Notes: a model not told the origin generated them from the sequence alone. Numbered from the stretch's first letter, positions 25,409 to 35,685 are shown. The stretch: DNA of 64,000 nt from Nocardia donostiensis (GCF_002081715.1 NZ_MUKP01000011.1:1-64000); one strand, 5' to 3'. Numbers and translations: made by a program.

Positions 25409-27055
25409 TCAAGCTCTTCCGCGGTGTTCGCGATACCAGCGGATCAGGGCGTCGGTGGACGAATCGGATTGCGACTCGGGGTCTTCGGTGGAGCTGAGCA
25501 GCGGCGCCAGTGCCAGGGCCTGCTGCTTACCGAGTTCAACGCCCCACTGGTCGAAGCTGTCGATTCCCCAGATCGTTCCCTCGACGAACACCTGATGCTC
25601 GTACAGGGCGATCAGCTGACCCAGCACCGAGGGGGTGAGCTGCGGCCCCAGAATGGTGGTGCTCGGGCGGTTACCCGGCATCACCTTGTGCGGCACCAGT
25701 TCCGGTGTGGTGCCTTCCGCAGCGATTTCGTCGGCGGTTTTGCCGAAGGCCAGCACTTTGGTTTGCGCGAACAGATTGCTCATCAGCAGGTCGTGCATGC
25801 TTCCGGTGCCGTCGCGGGTGGGTAGATCGTCGGTCGGCTGGGCGAATCCGATGAAATCGGCGGGGATGAGGCGCGTGCCCTGGTGCAGCAGCTGATAGAA
25901 GGCATGCTGGCCGTTGGTGCCCGGTTCGCCCCAGAAGATCTCCCCGGTCGACGTGCTCACCGGGGTGCCATCGGCGCGTACCGATTTGCCGTTGGACTCC
26001 ATGGTCAGCTGTTGCAGATAGGCCGGGAACCGCGCCAGGTCATTGGCATACGGCAACACCGCTCGCGACTGCGCTCCGAAGAAATTCGAGTACCACACCC
26101 CGAGCAGGCCGAGCAGCACCGGCGCGTTCTGGTGCAGCGGCGCAGACGCGAAATGTTCGTCCATGATGTGCATTCCGGTCAGGAATTCGGTGAACCGCTC
26201 CGGGCCGATGGTGACCATCACCGAAAGACCGATCGCTGAATCCACCGAATAGCGGCCGCCGACCCAATCCCAGAAACCGAACATATGCGCGGTGTCGATA
26301 CCGAATTCGGCGACCCGCTCGGCATTGGTGGACACGGCGACGAAATGCCGGGCGACGGCGTCTTCGCCGAGCGCCGCGACCAGCCAGCGCCGTGCCGCGG
26401 TGGCGTTGGTCAGGGTTTCCAGCGTCGAAAACGTTTTCGACGCCACGATGAACAGGGTGGATGCGGGGTCGAGGCCGTCGAGTTTCGCCACCAGATCCGC
26501 CGGGTCCACATTCGAGACGAACCTGGCGGCGATACCGGCGTCTGCGTAATGACGCAACGCCTGATGTACCATCACCGGCCCCAGATCCGATCCGCCGATA
26601 CCGATGTTGACCACGGTTTCGATCCGCTGCCCTGTTGCGCCGCGCCAGCCACCGGAGCGCACCGCATCAGCGAACTCGCACATCCGCCGCAGCACCTCAT
26701 GCACCTGTGCCCCCGCGTCCGCGCCGTCGATCCGCAGCGACTCGCCCGCGGGCAGCCGCAGCGCGATATGACCGACAGCGCGATCTTCGGAGGTGTTGAT
26801 GTGCTCGCCGCGATACATCCGGTCCCGCGCAGCCGCCACCTCGGCCGTCTCCGCCAATTCGCCGAGCAGGCGTAAGGTTTCCCTGGTCACGCGGTGCTTG
26901 CTGTAGTCGATGTGCAACTCGCCCGCGGTGACCGTCAGTTCCCGGCCGCGCGCTGGATCCTCGGCGAACAGATCCCGTAGGGCACGGTCGCGGATCGTGC
27001 CGTAGTGGTCGTGCAGTTTCCGCCAGGCCGCCGATGCGGTGATGTCGCTGCTCAC
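25409..27055 (-). CDS. pgi: Glucose-6-phosphate isomerase
   Basis: 548 residues. Interconverts glucose-6-phosphate and fructose-6-phosphate. Signatures: [18 protein letters not shown] (first phosphate-binding region), [52 protein letters not shown], catalytic Glu region [20 protein letters not shown], and the Lys in [14 protein letters not shown] at 27055; 112 bases separate it from the divergent aldehyde dehydrogenase gene. Equivalent to Rv0946c in M. tuberculosis by recalled gene order. Confidence 0.97.
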   Translation of the reverse strand: MSSDITASAAWRKLHDHYGTIRDRALRDLFAEDPARGRELTVTAGELHIDYSKHRVTRETLRLLGELAETAEVAAARDRMYRGEHINTSEDRAVGHIALRLPAGESLRIDGADAGAQVHEVLRRMCEFADAVRSGGWRGATGQRIETVVNIGIGGSDLGPVMVHQALRHYADAGIAARFVSNVDPADLVAKLDGLDPASTLFIVASKTFSTLETLTNATAARRWLVAALGEDAVARHFVAVSTNAERVAEFGIDTAHMFGFWDWVGGRYSVDSAIGLSVMVTIGPERFTEFLTGMHIMDEHFASAPLHQNAPVLLGLLGVWYSNFFGAQSRAVLPYANDLARFPAYLQQLTMESNGKSVRADGTPVSTSTGEIFWGEPGTNGQHAFYQLLHQGTRLIPADFIGFAQPTDDLPTRDGTGSMHDLLMSNLFAQTKVLAFGKTADEIAAEGTTPELVPHKVMPGNRPSTTILGPQLTPSVLGQLIALYEHQVFVEGTIWGIDSFDQWGVELGKQQALALAPLLSSTEDPESQSDSSTDALIRWYREHRGRA

Positions 27056-27167
27056 GTTCGCCGAGATTACAAGCAGCTATGCGAACCCGCACCGAGAACA
27101 GTTGGACGGTAGGAGGGAACCGGCGCGGATCCTGTTCTCCGCGTGGCCGACGGCATAGCCTGACCTC

Positions 27168-28622
27168 ATGGTGTCCGAACGCGAACTACTCGAAACCGTA
27201 CCGACCCAGCTGTGGATCGGCGGGCCAGTCGACGCCACCGGGGCGGGCACCTTCGCGGTGCACAATCCGGCGGACGGGCAGGTACTCGCCCAGGTCGCGG
27301 ACGCGACCGCCGACGACGCGGTGCGCGCATTCGACGCGGCCGCAGCCGTCCAGACCGAATGGGCGGCTACGCCCGCCAGAGAGCGCGGCGAGATCCTGCG
27401 GGCGGTGTACCAGGAGGTCACCGAGCGCGCGGAGGAGTTCGCGCTGCTGATGACTTTGGAAATGGGCAAGGCGCTGCCGGAGAGCCGCGCCGAGGTGCGC
27501 TATGGCGCGGAGTTCTTCCGCTGGTTCAGTGAGGAAGCGGTGCGAGTGCACGGGCGTTACCTGCACGCACCATCGGGTACCGGGCGGATCATGGTGCACA
27601 AACAACCGGTCGGCCCGTGTCTGGCGATCACGCCCTGGAATTTCCCGCTGGCCATGGGCACGCGCAAGATCGGCCCGGCGCTGGCCGCGGGCTGCACCAT
27701 GATCGTCAAACCTGCCTCGGCGACCCCGCTGACCATGCTGCTGCTGGCGAAACTGTGCAGCGAAGCGGGCCTGCCCGACGGGGTGCTCTCGGTGATCACC
27801 ACGAGCCGTTCCAGCCAGGTCACCCAACCACTGCTCACCGATCCGCGGTTACGCAAACTGACCTTCACCGGCTCCACCGAGGTGGGCCGGAAACTGGTCG
27901 AACAGTCCGCGCACGGACTGCTGCGGACCTCGATGGAACTCGGCGGCAACGCCCCGTTCGTGGTGTTCGACGATGCCGATATCGACGCCGCCGTCGAGGG
28001 TGCGATCCTGGCGAAACTACGCAACGGCGGCGAGGCGTGCACCGCGGCCAACCGGTTCCATGTGCAGCGCGGCGTGCTCGACGAGTTCACTACCAAACTG
28101 GTCGCCGAGATGACGTCGCGGGTGAAACTCGGCCCGGGCGCCGACCCCGAGACCACGCTCGGTCCGCTGATCAACGAGAGCCAGCGCGATACCGTCGTCG
28201 AACTGGTCGACGATGCGGTCGGGGCAGGTGCCACGCTCCGGATCGGCGGCAAGGTCCCCGACGGGCCGGGCTGGTTCTACCCGGCCACCGTGCTCACCGA
28301 TATCCCGGCCGAGGCGCGCATCCTGCGCGAAGAGGTGTTCGGGCCGGTCGCGCCGATCATCGGGTTCGATACCGAGGACGAGGGCCTGGCCGCGGCCAAC
28401 GACACCGAGTTCGGCTTGGTCAGCTACGTATACACCCGCGATCTGGACCGGGCGCTGCGGATCGCCGAGGGGTTGCAGAGCGGGATGGTCGGGGTGAATC
28501 GCGGTGTCATCTCCGATCCGGCGGCGCCGTTCGGCGGGGTGAAGGCGTCCGGGTTCGGCCGCGAGGGCGGTACCGAGGGCATCGAGGAGTACCTGTCCAC
28601 GAAGTACATCGCCCTGACCTGA
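27168..28622 (+). CDS. NAD(P)+ succinate-semialdehyde-type aldehyde dehydrogenase
   Basis: 484 residues, ALDH superfamily. Catalytic Glu in MELGGNAPFVVFDD, catalytic Cys in NGGEACTAANRFHV, cofactor-binding ITPWNFPLAMGTRKIGPALA, and FTGSTEVGRKL. The CTAANR and MGKALPESRAEVRYGAEFF segments fit the succinate-semialdehyde dehydrogenase group, which feeds succinate into the TCA cycle. Related aldehydes cannot be excluded as substrates. Divergent from pgi, convergent with chorismate mutase across a shared hairpin. Confidence 0.88.
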   Translation: MVSERELLETVPTQLWIGGPVDATGAGTFAVHNPADGQVLAQVADATADDAVRAFDAAAAVQTEWAATPARERGEILRAVYQEVTERAEEFALLMTLEMGKALPESRAEVRYGAEFFRWFSEEAVRVHGRYLHAPSGTGRIMVHKQPVGPCLAITPWNFPLAMGTRKIGPALAAGCTMIVKPASATPLTMLLLAKLCSEAGLPDGVLSVITTSRSSQVTQPLLTDPRLRKLTFTGSTEVGRKLVEQSAHGLLRTSMELGGNAPFVVFDDADIDAAVEGAILAKLRNGGEACTAANRFHVQRGVLDEFTTKLVAEMTSRVKLGPGADPETTLGPLINESQRDTVVELVDDAVGAGATLRIGGKVPDGPGWFYPATVLTDIPAEARILREEVFGPVAPIIGFDTEDEGLAAANDTEFGLVSYVYTRDLDRALRIAEGLQSGMVGVNRGVISDPAAPFGGVKASGFGREGGTEGIEEYLSTKYIALT

Positions 28623-28652
28623 CGGCCGGCTGACAAGCGCCCGGAACGAGAC

Positions 28653-28685
28653 GACCGCCCCGAGGGAAAGACACCCGGGGCGGTC
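28653..28685. terminator. Bidirectional hairpin terminator
   Basis: Perfect 10-bp inverted repeat GACCGCCCCG (28653-28662) and complement (28676-28685) with a 13-base loop. It lies between the convergent aldehyde dehydrogenase and chorismate mutase genes. Confidence 0.75.
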
Positions 28686-28749
28686 ATGGGAAGGCGGCAA
28701 TCCTACGATCGCCGCGACGGTATCCGAAAGCTGAAGAGAATGAGCCTGC

Positions 28750-29049
28750 TCAGTGCCCGAGCCTGCCGCGGCCGAGGCGCAGCAACAGCATCGCGAGCGT
28801 ATGGCCCTCCTGGCCCAGCTCGCTGAACCGCTCCAGCACCTTCATCTCACGACTGTGCACCAGACGCGGCCCGCCAGAGGCCATCCGAGTCCGCCCGATA
28901 ATCCGTGAAATCTCGGTACGGCGCTTGATCGCGGCGAGGATCTCTGCATCGAGCTGGTCGATCTCCTTGCGAAGTTTCTCGATCTCGGCTTCGGTATGCG
29001 GCAGTGCCGAATCAGACCCGGTGGTCGTGGCAGGGGTGCTCATATTCAT
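28750..29049 (-). CDS. Chorismate mutase, AroQ-delta type
   Basis: 99 residues, all helical: IEKLRKEIDQLDAEILAAIK, then RRTEISRIIGRTRM and a third helix ending MLLLRLGRGRLGH. Length and the LLRLGRGRLGH tail match the mycobacterial intracellular mutase Rv0948c, known to need a complex with DAHP synthase for full activity. Converts chorismate to prephenate for Phe/Tyr synthesis. The ATG at 29049 (second ATG two codons later) has GGAG upstream in AGGAGATGAAT spacing. A long possible leader lies upstream. Confidence 0.92.
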   Translation of the reverse strand: MNMSTPATTTGSDSALPHTEAEIEKLRKEIDQLDAEILAAIKRRTEISRIIGRTRMASGGPRLVHSREMKVLERFSELGQEGHTLAMLLLRLGRGRLGH

Positions 29050-29442
29050 CTCCTCGTGTCAGAACGTGGATCGGATGCGGGCCTATGCTCGTTACCGATC
29101 AGTTCTTTCACCCGTGAAACAGACCCAGCGGGTCTTGCATTGCATTGGCCCCCCCAGCATCTCCCCAGATGGGAGGCTAAGGTGCGAGGTCCGCGATCCC
29201 AGTTGCCCGATAGGTGCCCGAAACGGGCGTTTCGCGGGAGGGCCGACCATTCCGCCAGTCTGCCACGGCCGATAAGGTATGCAAAACGCTTACGCTGGCG
29301 GATCTGCTGCGACCACATTTCCGATGGTACGCGGCTTCGACCAGCCCCTGCCCACCCTCTCTTCGCTCCCGTGACGACGAACTGTCGCCCGCCGGACCGG
29401 GGGGTTCAACCTGTCGGCGACCGCCGGTAGCGTGGACAGGCG
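29050..29442. other. 393-bp divergent intergenic region with stacked hairpins
   Basis: Between chorismate mutase (minus) and pcrA (plus) no gene is seen. It contains three short perfect hairpins: AGACCC-3-GGGTCT near 29122, CTCCCC-AG-type arms near 29160, and CGAAAC-4-GTTTCG near 29219. Read on the minus strand these would be in the leader of chorismate mutase. I do not recognise a known riboswitch. Confidence 0.4.
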
Positions 29443-32046
29443 ATGGACACCACCGTGGCTTCCGAGATGCAGGCCGGTCCCCGCCCCGAGCCCGAACCGC
29501 GCCGCGCCGACGCGCCTGCAGACGCGCTTACGACGGCCGAATACCCGCAGGGCGGGCTACGCGAACAGCAGCGACGGATACAGGCCGAACGACAGCAGCG
29601 CCGCGCCGACGCCGAGCAACGTCGTGCAGCGGAAACCGAGCGGCTGCTCGACGGACTCAACCCGCAGCAGCGCGCGGCCGTCGTGCACACCGGATCGCCC
29701 CTGCTGATCGTCGCGGGGGCGGGTTCGGGCAAAACCGCGGTGCTGACCCGCCGGATCGCCTACCTGCTCGCTGCGCGCGGAGCCATGCCCGGCCAGATCC
29801 TCGCCATCACCTTCACCAACAAAGCCGCAGCCGAAATGCGGGAACGCGTGATCGGCCTGGTCGGCCCGCGCGCGCAGAACATGTGGGTGTCGACGTTCCA
29901 CTCCAGCTGCGTGCGCATCCTGCGCACCCAGTCGGCGCTGGTACCCGGGTTGAACTCGAACTTCTCCATCTACGATGCCGACGATTCCCGCCGCCTGCTC
30001 ACCATGATCAGCCGGGATATGGAGATCGATACCAAAAAGTACTCCGCGCGGCTGCTCGCCACCGCCATCTCCAACCTGAAGAACGAGCTCATCGACCCGG
30101 AGCAGGCGGCAGCCGACGCCGAATCCGCCGACGCCGAACTGCCCGGGCTCGTGGCCCGCGTCTACGGCGAATACCAGCGGCGGCTGCGCGCGGCCAACGC
30201 GCTGGATTTCGATGATCTGATCGGTGAAACGGTGGCACTGCTGCAGCAGCACCCGCAGGTGGCCGAGTACTACCGCCGTCGCTTCCGGCATGTGCTTGTC
30301 GACGAATACCAGGACACCAACCACGCCCAGTACGTCCTGGTCCGCGAGCTGGTCGGCCACAGCCACGCCGGAGTCGCTGCCGCAGACACTGCGGAGCCGC
30401 CGGTCGAGCCGAGCGAACTGTGCGTGGTCGGCGACGCGGACCAGTCCATCTACGCCTTCCGCGGCGCGACCATCCGCAATATCGAGGAATTCGAACGCGA
30501 CTTCCCCGACGCCGAGACCATCCTGCTGGAACAGAATTACCGCTCCACCCAGCACATTCTGTCCGCCGCAAACGCGGTGATCGCCCGCAACTCCAACCGC
30601 AGGGACAAGCGGCTGTGGACCGACGCAGGCGAAGGCGAGCTGATCACCGGCTACGTCGCCGATAACGAACACGACGAGGCCGCGTTCGTGGCGCGGGAAA
30701 TAGACCGGCTGGTCGACGCGGGTGCGGCCGCCTACAGCGATGTCGCGGTGTTCTACCGCACCAACAACAATTCGCGGGCGCTGGAGGAGATCTTCATCCG
30801 TATGGGCCTGCCCTACAAGGTGGTCGGCGGCGTCCGCTTCTACGAACGCAAGGAAGTGCGCGATATTGTCGCCTACCTGCGGGTACTGGAGAACCCCGAC
30901 GATACGGTGAGCCTGCGCCGCATCCTCAACACCCCGCGCCGCGGTATCGGCGACCGCGCCGAAGCATGTGTGGTGGTGCACGCCGAGCAGCGCGGGATCG
31001 GGTTCGCCGCGGCGCTGCGCGACGCCGCCGCAGGCAAGGTCGCACTGCTGAACACCAGGGCGCAGCGTGCCATCGCCGGCTTCCTCGAACTGCTGGAGCA
31101 GATTCGGGCGGCAGGGCAGACGACGGAAACCGACTTCCCCGATGTGGGCAATGTGGTGGAGGCGGTGCTGGAGCGCACCGGCTACCGCGCGGAACTGGAA
31201 GCCTCCGACGACCCGCAGGACGGCGCGCGCCTGGACAATCTGAACGAACTGGTCAGCGTGGCACGGGAGTTCAGTTCCGAATCCCGCAACAACGCCGAGG
31301 CCGCCCAGCAGGAAGGTATCGTGCTCGAGCCGGGTGAGGGCGAGCCGGAACCCGGTTCGCTCGCCGCTTTCCTGGAGCGAGTTTCCCTGGTCGCCGACAC
31401 CGATCAGATACCAGAGGAGGGCTCCGGTGTGGTCACTCTGATGACCCTGCACACCGCGAAGGGGCTCGAATTCCCGGTTGTTTTCGTCACCGGTTGGGAG
31501 GACGGGCAATTCCCGCATATGCGCGCGCTGGGTGATCCGGCCGAACTGGCCGAAGAACGCCGGCTCGCCTATGTCGGGATCACCAGGGCCAGGCGCAGGC
31601 TCTACCTCACCCGCGCCGTGGTGCGATCGGGGTGGGGACAGCCGGTGTCGAACCCGGAGTCGCGATTCCTGCAGGAGATTCCCGGCCATCTGATCGATTG
31701 GAAACGGTTGGAGCCCAAGGGGCCCGCTGCCCCGTCCCGCGGGGGCCGGCGCCGCGACGACGGAGGTGAACAGGACTGGACTCGCGGCGAAAGCTGGGGC
31801 TCCGGTGATGTCACCGATCCGCGGCCTGGTATGCGTGGGCGGCGGCCTGCCCCGCGTGGCGTGTCCCGTAACAACGTGGATCTGGTGCTGGCGGTGGGCG
31901 ATCGGGTCAGCGACGACAAATACGGCCTCGGCCGGGTTATCGCCACCGACGGTGCGGGCCCGATGGCCACGGTCACCATCGATTTCGGTACCGCGGGCAA
32001 GATCCGGCTCATCCCACAGTTCAGTCGCACCCTGGTGAAGCTCTGA
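29443..32046 (+). CDS. pcrA: ATP-dependent DNA helicase PcrA/UvrD1
   Basis: 867 residues, SF1A helicase. Walker A LLIVAGAGSGKTAVLTRRIA, Ia ITFTNKAAAEMRERV, motif II VDEYQDTNHAQY, III VVGDADQSIYAFRGA, IV LLEQNYRSTQHILSAANAVI, V LMTLHTAKGLEFPVVFVTGW, VI RRLAYVGITRARRRLYLTRA. The C-terminal about 60 residues (VGDRVSDDKYGLGRVIATDG) form the Tudor-like RNA polymerase-interacting domain typical of PcrA. Unwinds DNA 3'-5' in nucleotide-excision and replication repair. The N-terminus has a charged coiled-coil extension of about 70 residues before the helicase core, rich in Gln/Arg (LREQQRRIQAERQQRRADAE). Equivalent to Rv0949. Confidence 0.97.
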   Translation: MDTTVASEMQAGPRPEPEPRRADAPADALTTAEYPQGGLREQQRRIQAERQQRRADAEQRRAAETERLLDGLNPQQRAAVVHTGSPLLIVAGAGSGKTAVLTRRIAYLLAARGAMPGQILAITFTNKAAAEMRERVIGLVGPRAQNMWVSTFHSSCVRILRTQSALVPGLNSNFSIYDADDSRRLLTMISRDMEIDTKKYSARLLATAISNLKNELIDPEQAAADAESADAELPGLVARVYGEYQRRLRAANALDFDDLIGETVALLQQHPQVAEYYRRRFRHVLVDEYQDTNHAQYVLVRELVGHSHAGVAAADTAEPPVEPSELCVVGDADQSIYAFRGATIRNIEEFERDFPDAETILLEQNYRSTQHILSAANAVIARNSNRRDKRLWTDAGEGELITGYVADNEHDEAAFVAREIDRLVDAGAAAYSDVAVFYRTNNNSRALEEIFIRMGLPYKVVGGVRFYERKEVRDIVAYLRVLENPDDTVSLRRILNTPRRGIGDRAEACVVVHAEQRGIGFAAALRDAAAGKVALLNTRAQRAIAGFLELLEQIRAAGQTTETDFPDVGNVVEAVLERTGYRAELEASDDPQDGARLDNLNELVSVAREFSSESRNNAEAAQQEGIVLEPGEGEPEPGSLAAFLERVSLVADTDQIPEEGSGVVTLMTLHTAKGLEFPVVFVTGWEDGQFPHMRALGDPAELAEERRLAYVGITRARRRLYLTRAVVRSGWGQPVSNPESRFLQEIPGHLIDWKRLEPKGPAAPSRGGRRRDDGGEQDWTRGESWGSGDVTDPRPGMRGRRPAPRGVSRNNVDLVLAVGDRVSDDKYGLGRVIATDGAGPMATVTIDFGTAGKIRLIPQFSRTLVKL

Positions 32047-32103
32047 GGCGTTCGGGTCTTTCGTCCCTACTATCGAGAACATCCCGCGCGGTAGGTTCTG
32101 ATC

Positions 32104-32529
32104 ATGAATTCGGTCGCGTGGCATCTGTTGTGGTTTTTCCCGATGCTCTGGCTCGGTATGGTCCTGGCCATTTCGTTCCTGGAGGCCCCGGTGAAGTTTC
32201 GGGCGCCCGGAGTGACAGTGGCGCTCGGGCTCGGGATAGGCAGGCTGGTGTTCCGTGCGCTGAATGCCGTCGAGGTGGTGCTGGCGGTCCTGCTGGTGCT
32301 GGCCGCGCTGGTGGCTGCGCCGTCGGGCGCTACCTGGATCTGGCTCGGTATCGCCGTGGTCGTTCTCGCCGTGCAGGTTGCGGTGGTGCGTCCGCCGCTG
32401 TCGCGGCGCTCGGACCGGGTGCTGGCCGGAGAGGATCTGCCGCGTTCGCACGCGCACTACTGGTATATCGGGTTGGAAGTGGTGAAGGTCGTCGTGTTGA
32501 TCGGGCTGGCGATCGCCGCCGCGCCGTGA
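32104..32529 (+). CDS. Hypothetical four-helix membrane protein
   Basis: 141 residues with four predicted membrane spans (VAWHLLWFFPMLWLGMVLAI, VVLAVLLVLAALVAA, WIWLGIAVVVLAVQVAVV and VVKVVVLIGLAIAAA). A conserved-looking EAPVKFRAPGVT loop follows the first helix. Function unknown. 57 bases downstream of pcrA on the same strand; may share its transcript. Confidence 0.75.
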   Translation: MNSVAWHLLWFFPMLWLGMVLAISFLEAPVKFRAPGVTVALGLGIGRLVFRALNAVEVVLAVLLVLAALVAAPSGATWIWLGIAVVVLAVQVAVVRPPLSRRSDRVLAGEDLPRSHAHYWYIGLEVVKVVVLIGLAIAAAP

Positions 32530-32706
32530 GCGCAACAGCTCGGTGAGAGCGCTCGCGCGGTACTGACGACAATGCCGGGCGACGCAGGTTGGTGCGTCGC
32601 CCGAGCGTACCTCCGCATTCGCACGGCTGTGCGGGAGACCGCCTTTCTACCGCTTTTGCTCTGGCCGTGCGGCCTGCGCTCCGGCTGGGCTCAGGTCCCG
32701 TTTTGC

Positions 32707-33906
32707 TCAGTCGCGCTGGACGCCCAGGCTGATGCCGCGGGTGGCGAGCCAAGGGACCGGGTCGATTTTGTCGACGCCGTTGAGCCAGACCTCGAAATGG
32801 ACGTGGGGACCGGTGGAGAAGCCGCGATTGCCCATGGTGGCGATCTGATCGCCCGCCAGCACCTCCTGACCAGGGGATACGGTGGCGGTGTCGATATGGC
32901 CGTACACGGTGATGGTGCCGTCGGCGTGCAGCAGCCGCACCCACATGCCGAATCCGGCCGCAGGCCCGGCGTCGATCACGGTGCCGTCGGCGACGGCGTA
33001 GATCGGGGTGCCGATCGGTGCGGCGACATCGATGCCGAGATGCTGTACGCCCCAGCGGGCGCCGTAGCCGGAGGTGAAGTTGCCGCTGGCGAAGCGGGCG
33101 AACAACGGCCGCAGCTTCGCGGCTTCGGCGGCGGCGAGGTCTTCGGCGTACTTGGCGCCCTTTTCCAGGATGTCCTCGAACTGTTCGAGGTTCACCGGTG
33201 CGCCGACGTTCAGCACCTGGGGCGAATCGGTGGAGACGGCCGCGGGATCAGCGGTGCTGACCGATTGGGCGGCGATTTCGTGGATCTGCCCCGAAGCCTC
33301 GTAGTCGACAGCCTGCTGGTTCTGCTCGGGGGAGGCCAGGGCGCACTGCCCGGCAGCAACGAACGCGCCTGCGGCGACCGCGGCAACCGCGGCACGGCCT
33401 TTGAGTGCCGTGGGCGGGGCGGGTACGCGATGCGCACCACCGCCGTGGCGGGAGTGCCTGGCGGGAATGACGGTGGGGGCCGCGAGGCTTTCCGGTCGCG
33501 ACGAGTCGTCCGTACCGCCGGCTGCGTCAGGGGCCTGGTACGGGGAATCGTCGTCCCGCCAGGAAGTGTCGTCGTTCCAGCTATCGCCTTCGGCCCAGGA
33601 TCCGCCGCTTTCGGCCCAGGCGCCGCCACCTTCGGCCCACGCGCCGCTGTCGTCCCACGCGGCGCTCTTGGACCAGCTCTGTTCGGCCGTCCACCGGGTC
33701 TGGGTATCGCTCTGGGGCCAGCTGTTGGTCTTAGGCCAGACCTGGGTATCGGCCCAGGATCCGTTCGCGGCCCAGAAGTCGTTCGTTCCGGCGTGGGGGT
33801 CGGAAGCTGCACCGTCGACAGAGGTGGCCGGGTCGTTCGCGGTGGCTTCGGTGTGGCGGTTACCGAGACCGGAGCGGGTGGGCGCGAGGGTGGTGTGGTG
33901 GTTCAT
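32707..33906 (-). CDS. M23 (lysostaphin-type) peptidoglycan endopeptidase with W-rich N-terminus
   Basis: 399 residues. The C-terminal about 130 residues are the M23 domain: zinc ligands in QHLGIDVAAPIG (HxxxD) and HVHFEVWLNG, plus YGHIDTATVSPGQEV and MGNRGFSTGPHVHF. It cleaves peptide cross-links of peptidoglycan outside the membrane. Residues about 45-125 are a low-complexity region with regularly spaced Trp (WPKTNSWPQSD, SWAEGDSWNDDTSWRDDD). A single hydrophobic segment [20 protein letters not shown] near residue 175 is the likely signal anchor, so the W-rich part would be cytoplasmic. Corresponds to Rv0950c by position. Confidence 0.92.
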   Translation of the reverse strand: MNHHTTLAPTRSGLGNRHTEATANDPATSVDGAASDPHAGTNDFWAANGSWADTQVWPKTNSWPQSDTQTRWTAEQSWSKSAAWDDSGAWAEGGGAWAESGGSWAEGDSWNDDTSWRDDDSPYQAPDAAGGTDDSSRPESLAAPTVIPARHSRHGGGAHRVPAPPTALKGRAAVAAVAAGAFVAAGQCALASPEQNQQAVDYEASGQIHEIAAQSVSTADPAAVSTDSPQVLNVGAPVNLEQFEDILEKGAKYAEDLAAAEAAKLRPLFARFASGNFTSGYGARWGVQHLGIDVAAPIGTPIYAVADGTVIDAGPAAGFGMWVRLLHADGTITVYGHIDTATVSPGQEVLAGDQIATMGNRGFSTGPHVHFEVWLNGVDKIDPVPWLATRGISLGVQRD

Positions 33907-34472
33907 CCGGGGAACCGCATCGTGTTGGTGGCGTCTTGCCGGGTGCCGGTATGCGGCGCCGATGGACCGGATATGGAACGGCTCTGCGACCGCGGAGCGC
34001 TGTGCTGCCTCAAGCTTGCCGTCCTCCTACTCGCTGGGAACAACATCACCGGGATCAACAACGCTGTGATCGGGTTGTGACATCGACCGGAACGACGGTA
34101 ACGAAACGATTGCGGCGCGGCAAGCGGTACCACGAGTCTCAAACGCTGTTGTGATATTGATCACTGTAACGTCCGGAATTTCTCACCTTCCGGGCGGGTG
34201 GCACAGTTGCGTCCTTACCGGGGTGGACAGTGGAGACGCTACCGCCGTTTCGCCTCCGGTTTCTCACCAGGTGACCTGTCAACAAGCTACTCGTCAGTAG
34301 TGTTGGCCAGCGGTTTTGACGTCCCGGCCGCAGTGCGGTGACCTGCGCCACTTAGGATGTATGTGCACGATCGGCCGTCCACGTGAGTGATTAAAGTCCG
34401 ACCCGACCCGCTTCCGACGTCGGGCCGCCAATAAAGACGTTGTCATAGCAACGCAGACGAGACGGTGAGTAC
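33907..34472. other. 566-bp divergent regulatory region (M23 peptidase / sucC)
   Basis: No gene is seen. It contains a CRP-like palindrome at 34150, a TCACCAGGTGA palindrome at 34264-34274, and a TAGGAT (34353-34358) that could be a -10 for sucC. AT content is higher than in the flanking genes. No known riboswitch was recognised on either strand. Confidence 0.55.
34150..34165. promoter_or_regulatory. CRP/cAMP receptor-like binding site
   Basis: TGTGA-TATTGA-TCACT, matching the TGTGA-N6-TCACA consensus of CRP-family regulators except at the last base. It lies 243 bases upstream of the M23 peptidase start and 307 bases upstream of sucC. Either gene could be the target. Confidence 0.55.
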
Positions 34473-35639
34473 ATGGATCTCTTCGAATATCAGGCGAAGG
34501 AGCTCTTCGTTAAGCACGGAGTGCCTTCGTCGGAGGGCCGCGTAACCGACAATGCCGAGGACGCCCGCGCGATCGCGCAGGAAATCGGCAAGCCGGTGAT
34601 GATCAAGGCCCAGGTCAAAACCGGTGGCCGCGGTAAGGCCGGTGGCGTCAAGTACGCCGCGACCACAGAGGACGCGCACACCCACGCGCAGAACATCCTC
34701 GGCCTCGACATCAAAGGCCATATCGTCAAAAAACTCCTCGTTGCCGAAGCCAAGGACATCGCAGAGGAGTACTACATCTCCTTCCTGCTCGACCGCGCCA
34801 ACCGCACCTACCTGGCCATGTGCTCGGTCGAGGGCGGCATGGAGATCGAAGAAGTCGCCGCCACCAAGCCGGAGCGACTGGCCAAGGTTCCCGTGGACGC
34901 CGTCAAGGGCGTCGATCTGGCGTTCGCCCGTTCCATCGCCGAGCAGGGCCATCTGCCCGCCGACGTGCTCGACGCCGCCGCGGTGACCATCCAGAAACTG
35001 TGGGAGGTCTTCGTCTCCGAGGACGCCACCCTGGTCGAGGTCAACCCGCTGGTGCGCACCCCGGACAACGAGATCCTGGCCCTCGACGGCAAGGTCACCC
35101 TGGACGAGAACGCCGATTTCCGCCACTCCGATCACGCAGCTTTCGCCGACAAAGAGGCCACCGACCCGCTCGAGCTGAAGGCCAAGGAGAACGACCTCAA
35201 CTACGTCAAGCTCGACGGCGAGGTCGGCATCATCGGTAACGGCGCGGGACTGGTCATGTCCACCCTGGACGTCGTCGCCTACGCGGGCGAGGCACACGGC
35301 GGCGTGAAGCCCGCCAACTTCCTCGACATCGGCGGTGGCGCTTCGGCCGAGGTGATGGCCAACGGCCTGGACGTGATCCTGAACGACGCGCAGGTCAAGA
35401 GCGTGTTCGTGAACGTCTTCGGCGGTATCACCGCATGTGACGCCGTCGCAAACGGCATCGTCAAGGCGCTGGAGATCCTGGGCTCGGAGGCCAACAAACC
35501 GCTGGTGGTCCGACTCGACGGCAACCGGGTGGAAGAGGGTCGCAAGATCCTCGCCGACGCCGCGCACCCGCTGGTGACGCTGGCGCAGACAATGGACGAA
35601 GGCGCCGACAAGGCCGCCGAACTGGCAGCCGCCCGATAA
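34473..35639 (+). CDS. sucC: Succinyl-CoA synthetase (ADP-forming) beta subunit
   Basis: 388 residues. [20 protein letters not shown] opens the ATP-grasp domain; [14 protein letters not shown] contacts the nucleotide; later [14 protein letters not shown] and NIFGGIT-like [18 protein letters not shown] form the CoA-ligase power helix region. Converts succinyl-CoA to succinate with substrate-level phosphorylation, TCA cycle. 46 bases before sucD, one operon. ATG with upstream GACGGTGAG as a modest ribosome-binding site. Confidence 0.98.
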   Translation: MDLFEYQAKELFVKHGVPSSEGRVTDNAEDARAIAQEIGKPVMIKAQVKTGGRGKAGGVKYAATTEDAHTHAQNILGLDIKGHIVKKLLVAEAKDIAEEYYISFLLDRANRTYLAMCSVEGGMEIEEVAATKPERLAKVPVDAVKGVDLAFARSIAEQGHLPADVLDAAAVTIQKLWEVFVSEDATLVEVNPLVRTPDNEILALDGKVTLDENADFRHSDHAAFADKEATDPLELKAKENDLNYVKLDGEVGIIGNGAGLVMSTLDVVAYAGEAHGGVKPANFLDIGGGASAEVMANGLDVILNDAQVKSVFVNVFGGITACDAVANGIVKALEILGSEANKPLVVRLDGNRVEEGRKILADAAHPLVTLAQTMDEGADKAAELAAAR

Positions 35640-35685
35640 GACGACCGCCGACTCTCAGGGCTCGCCCAGTTAGGACACAACAAAC

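Noticed and set aside
29557..32535. 992-residue open frame on the minus strand under pcrA
   Set aside because: Entirely antisense to the helicase motifs; composition-driven open frame.
33907..34472. c-di-AMP (ydaO-type) riboswitch before the M23 peptidase
   Set aside because: Considered because such hydrolases are classic targets, but the conserved sequence blocks were not found on the minus strand.
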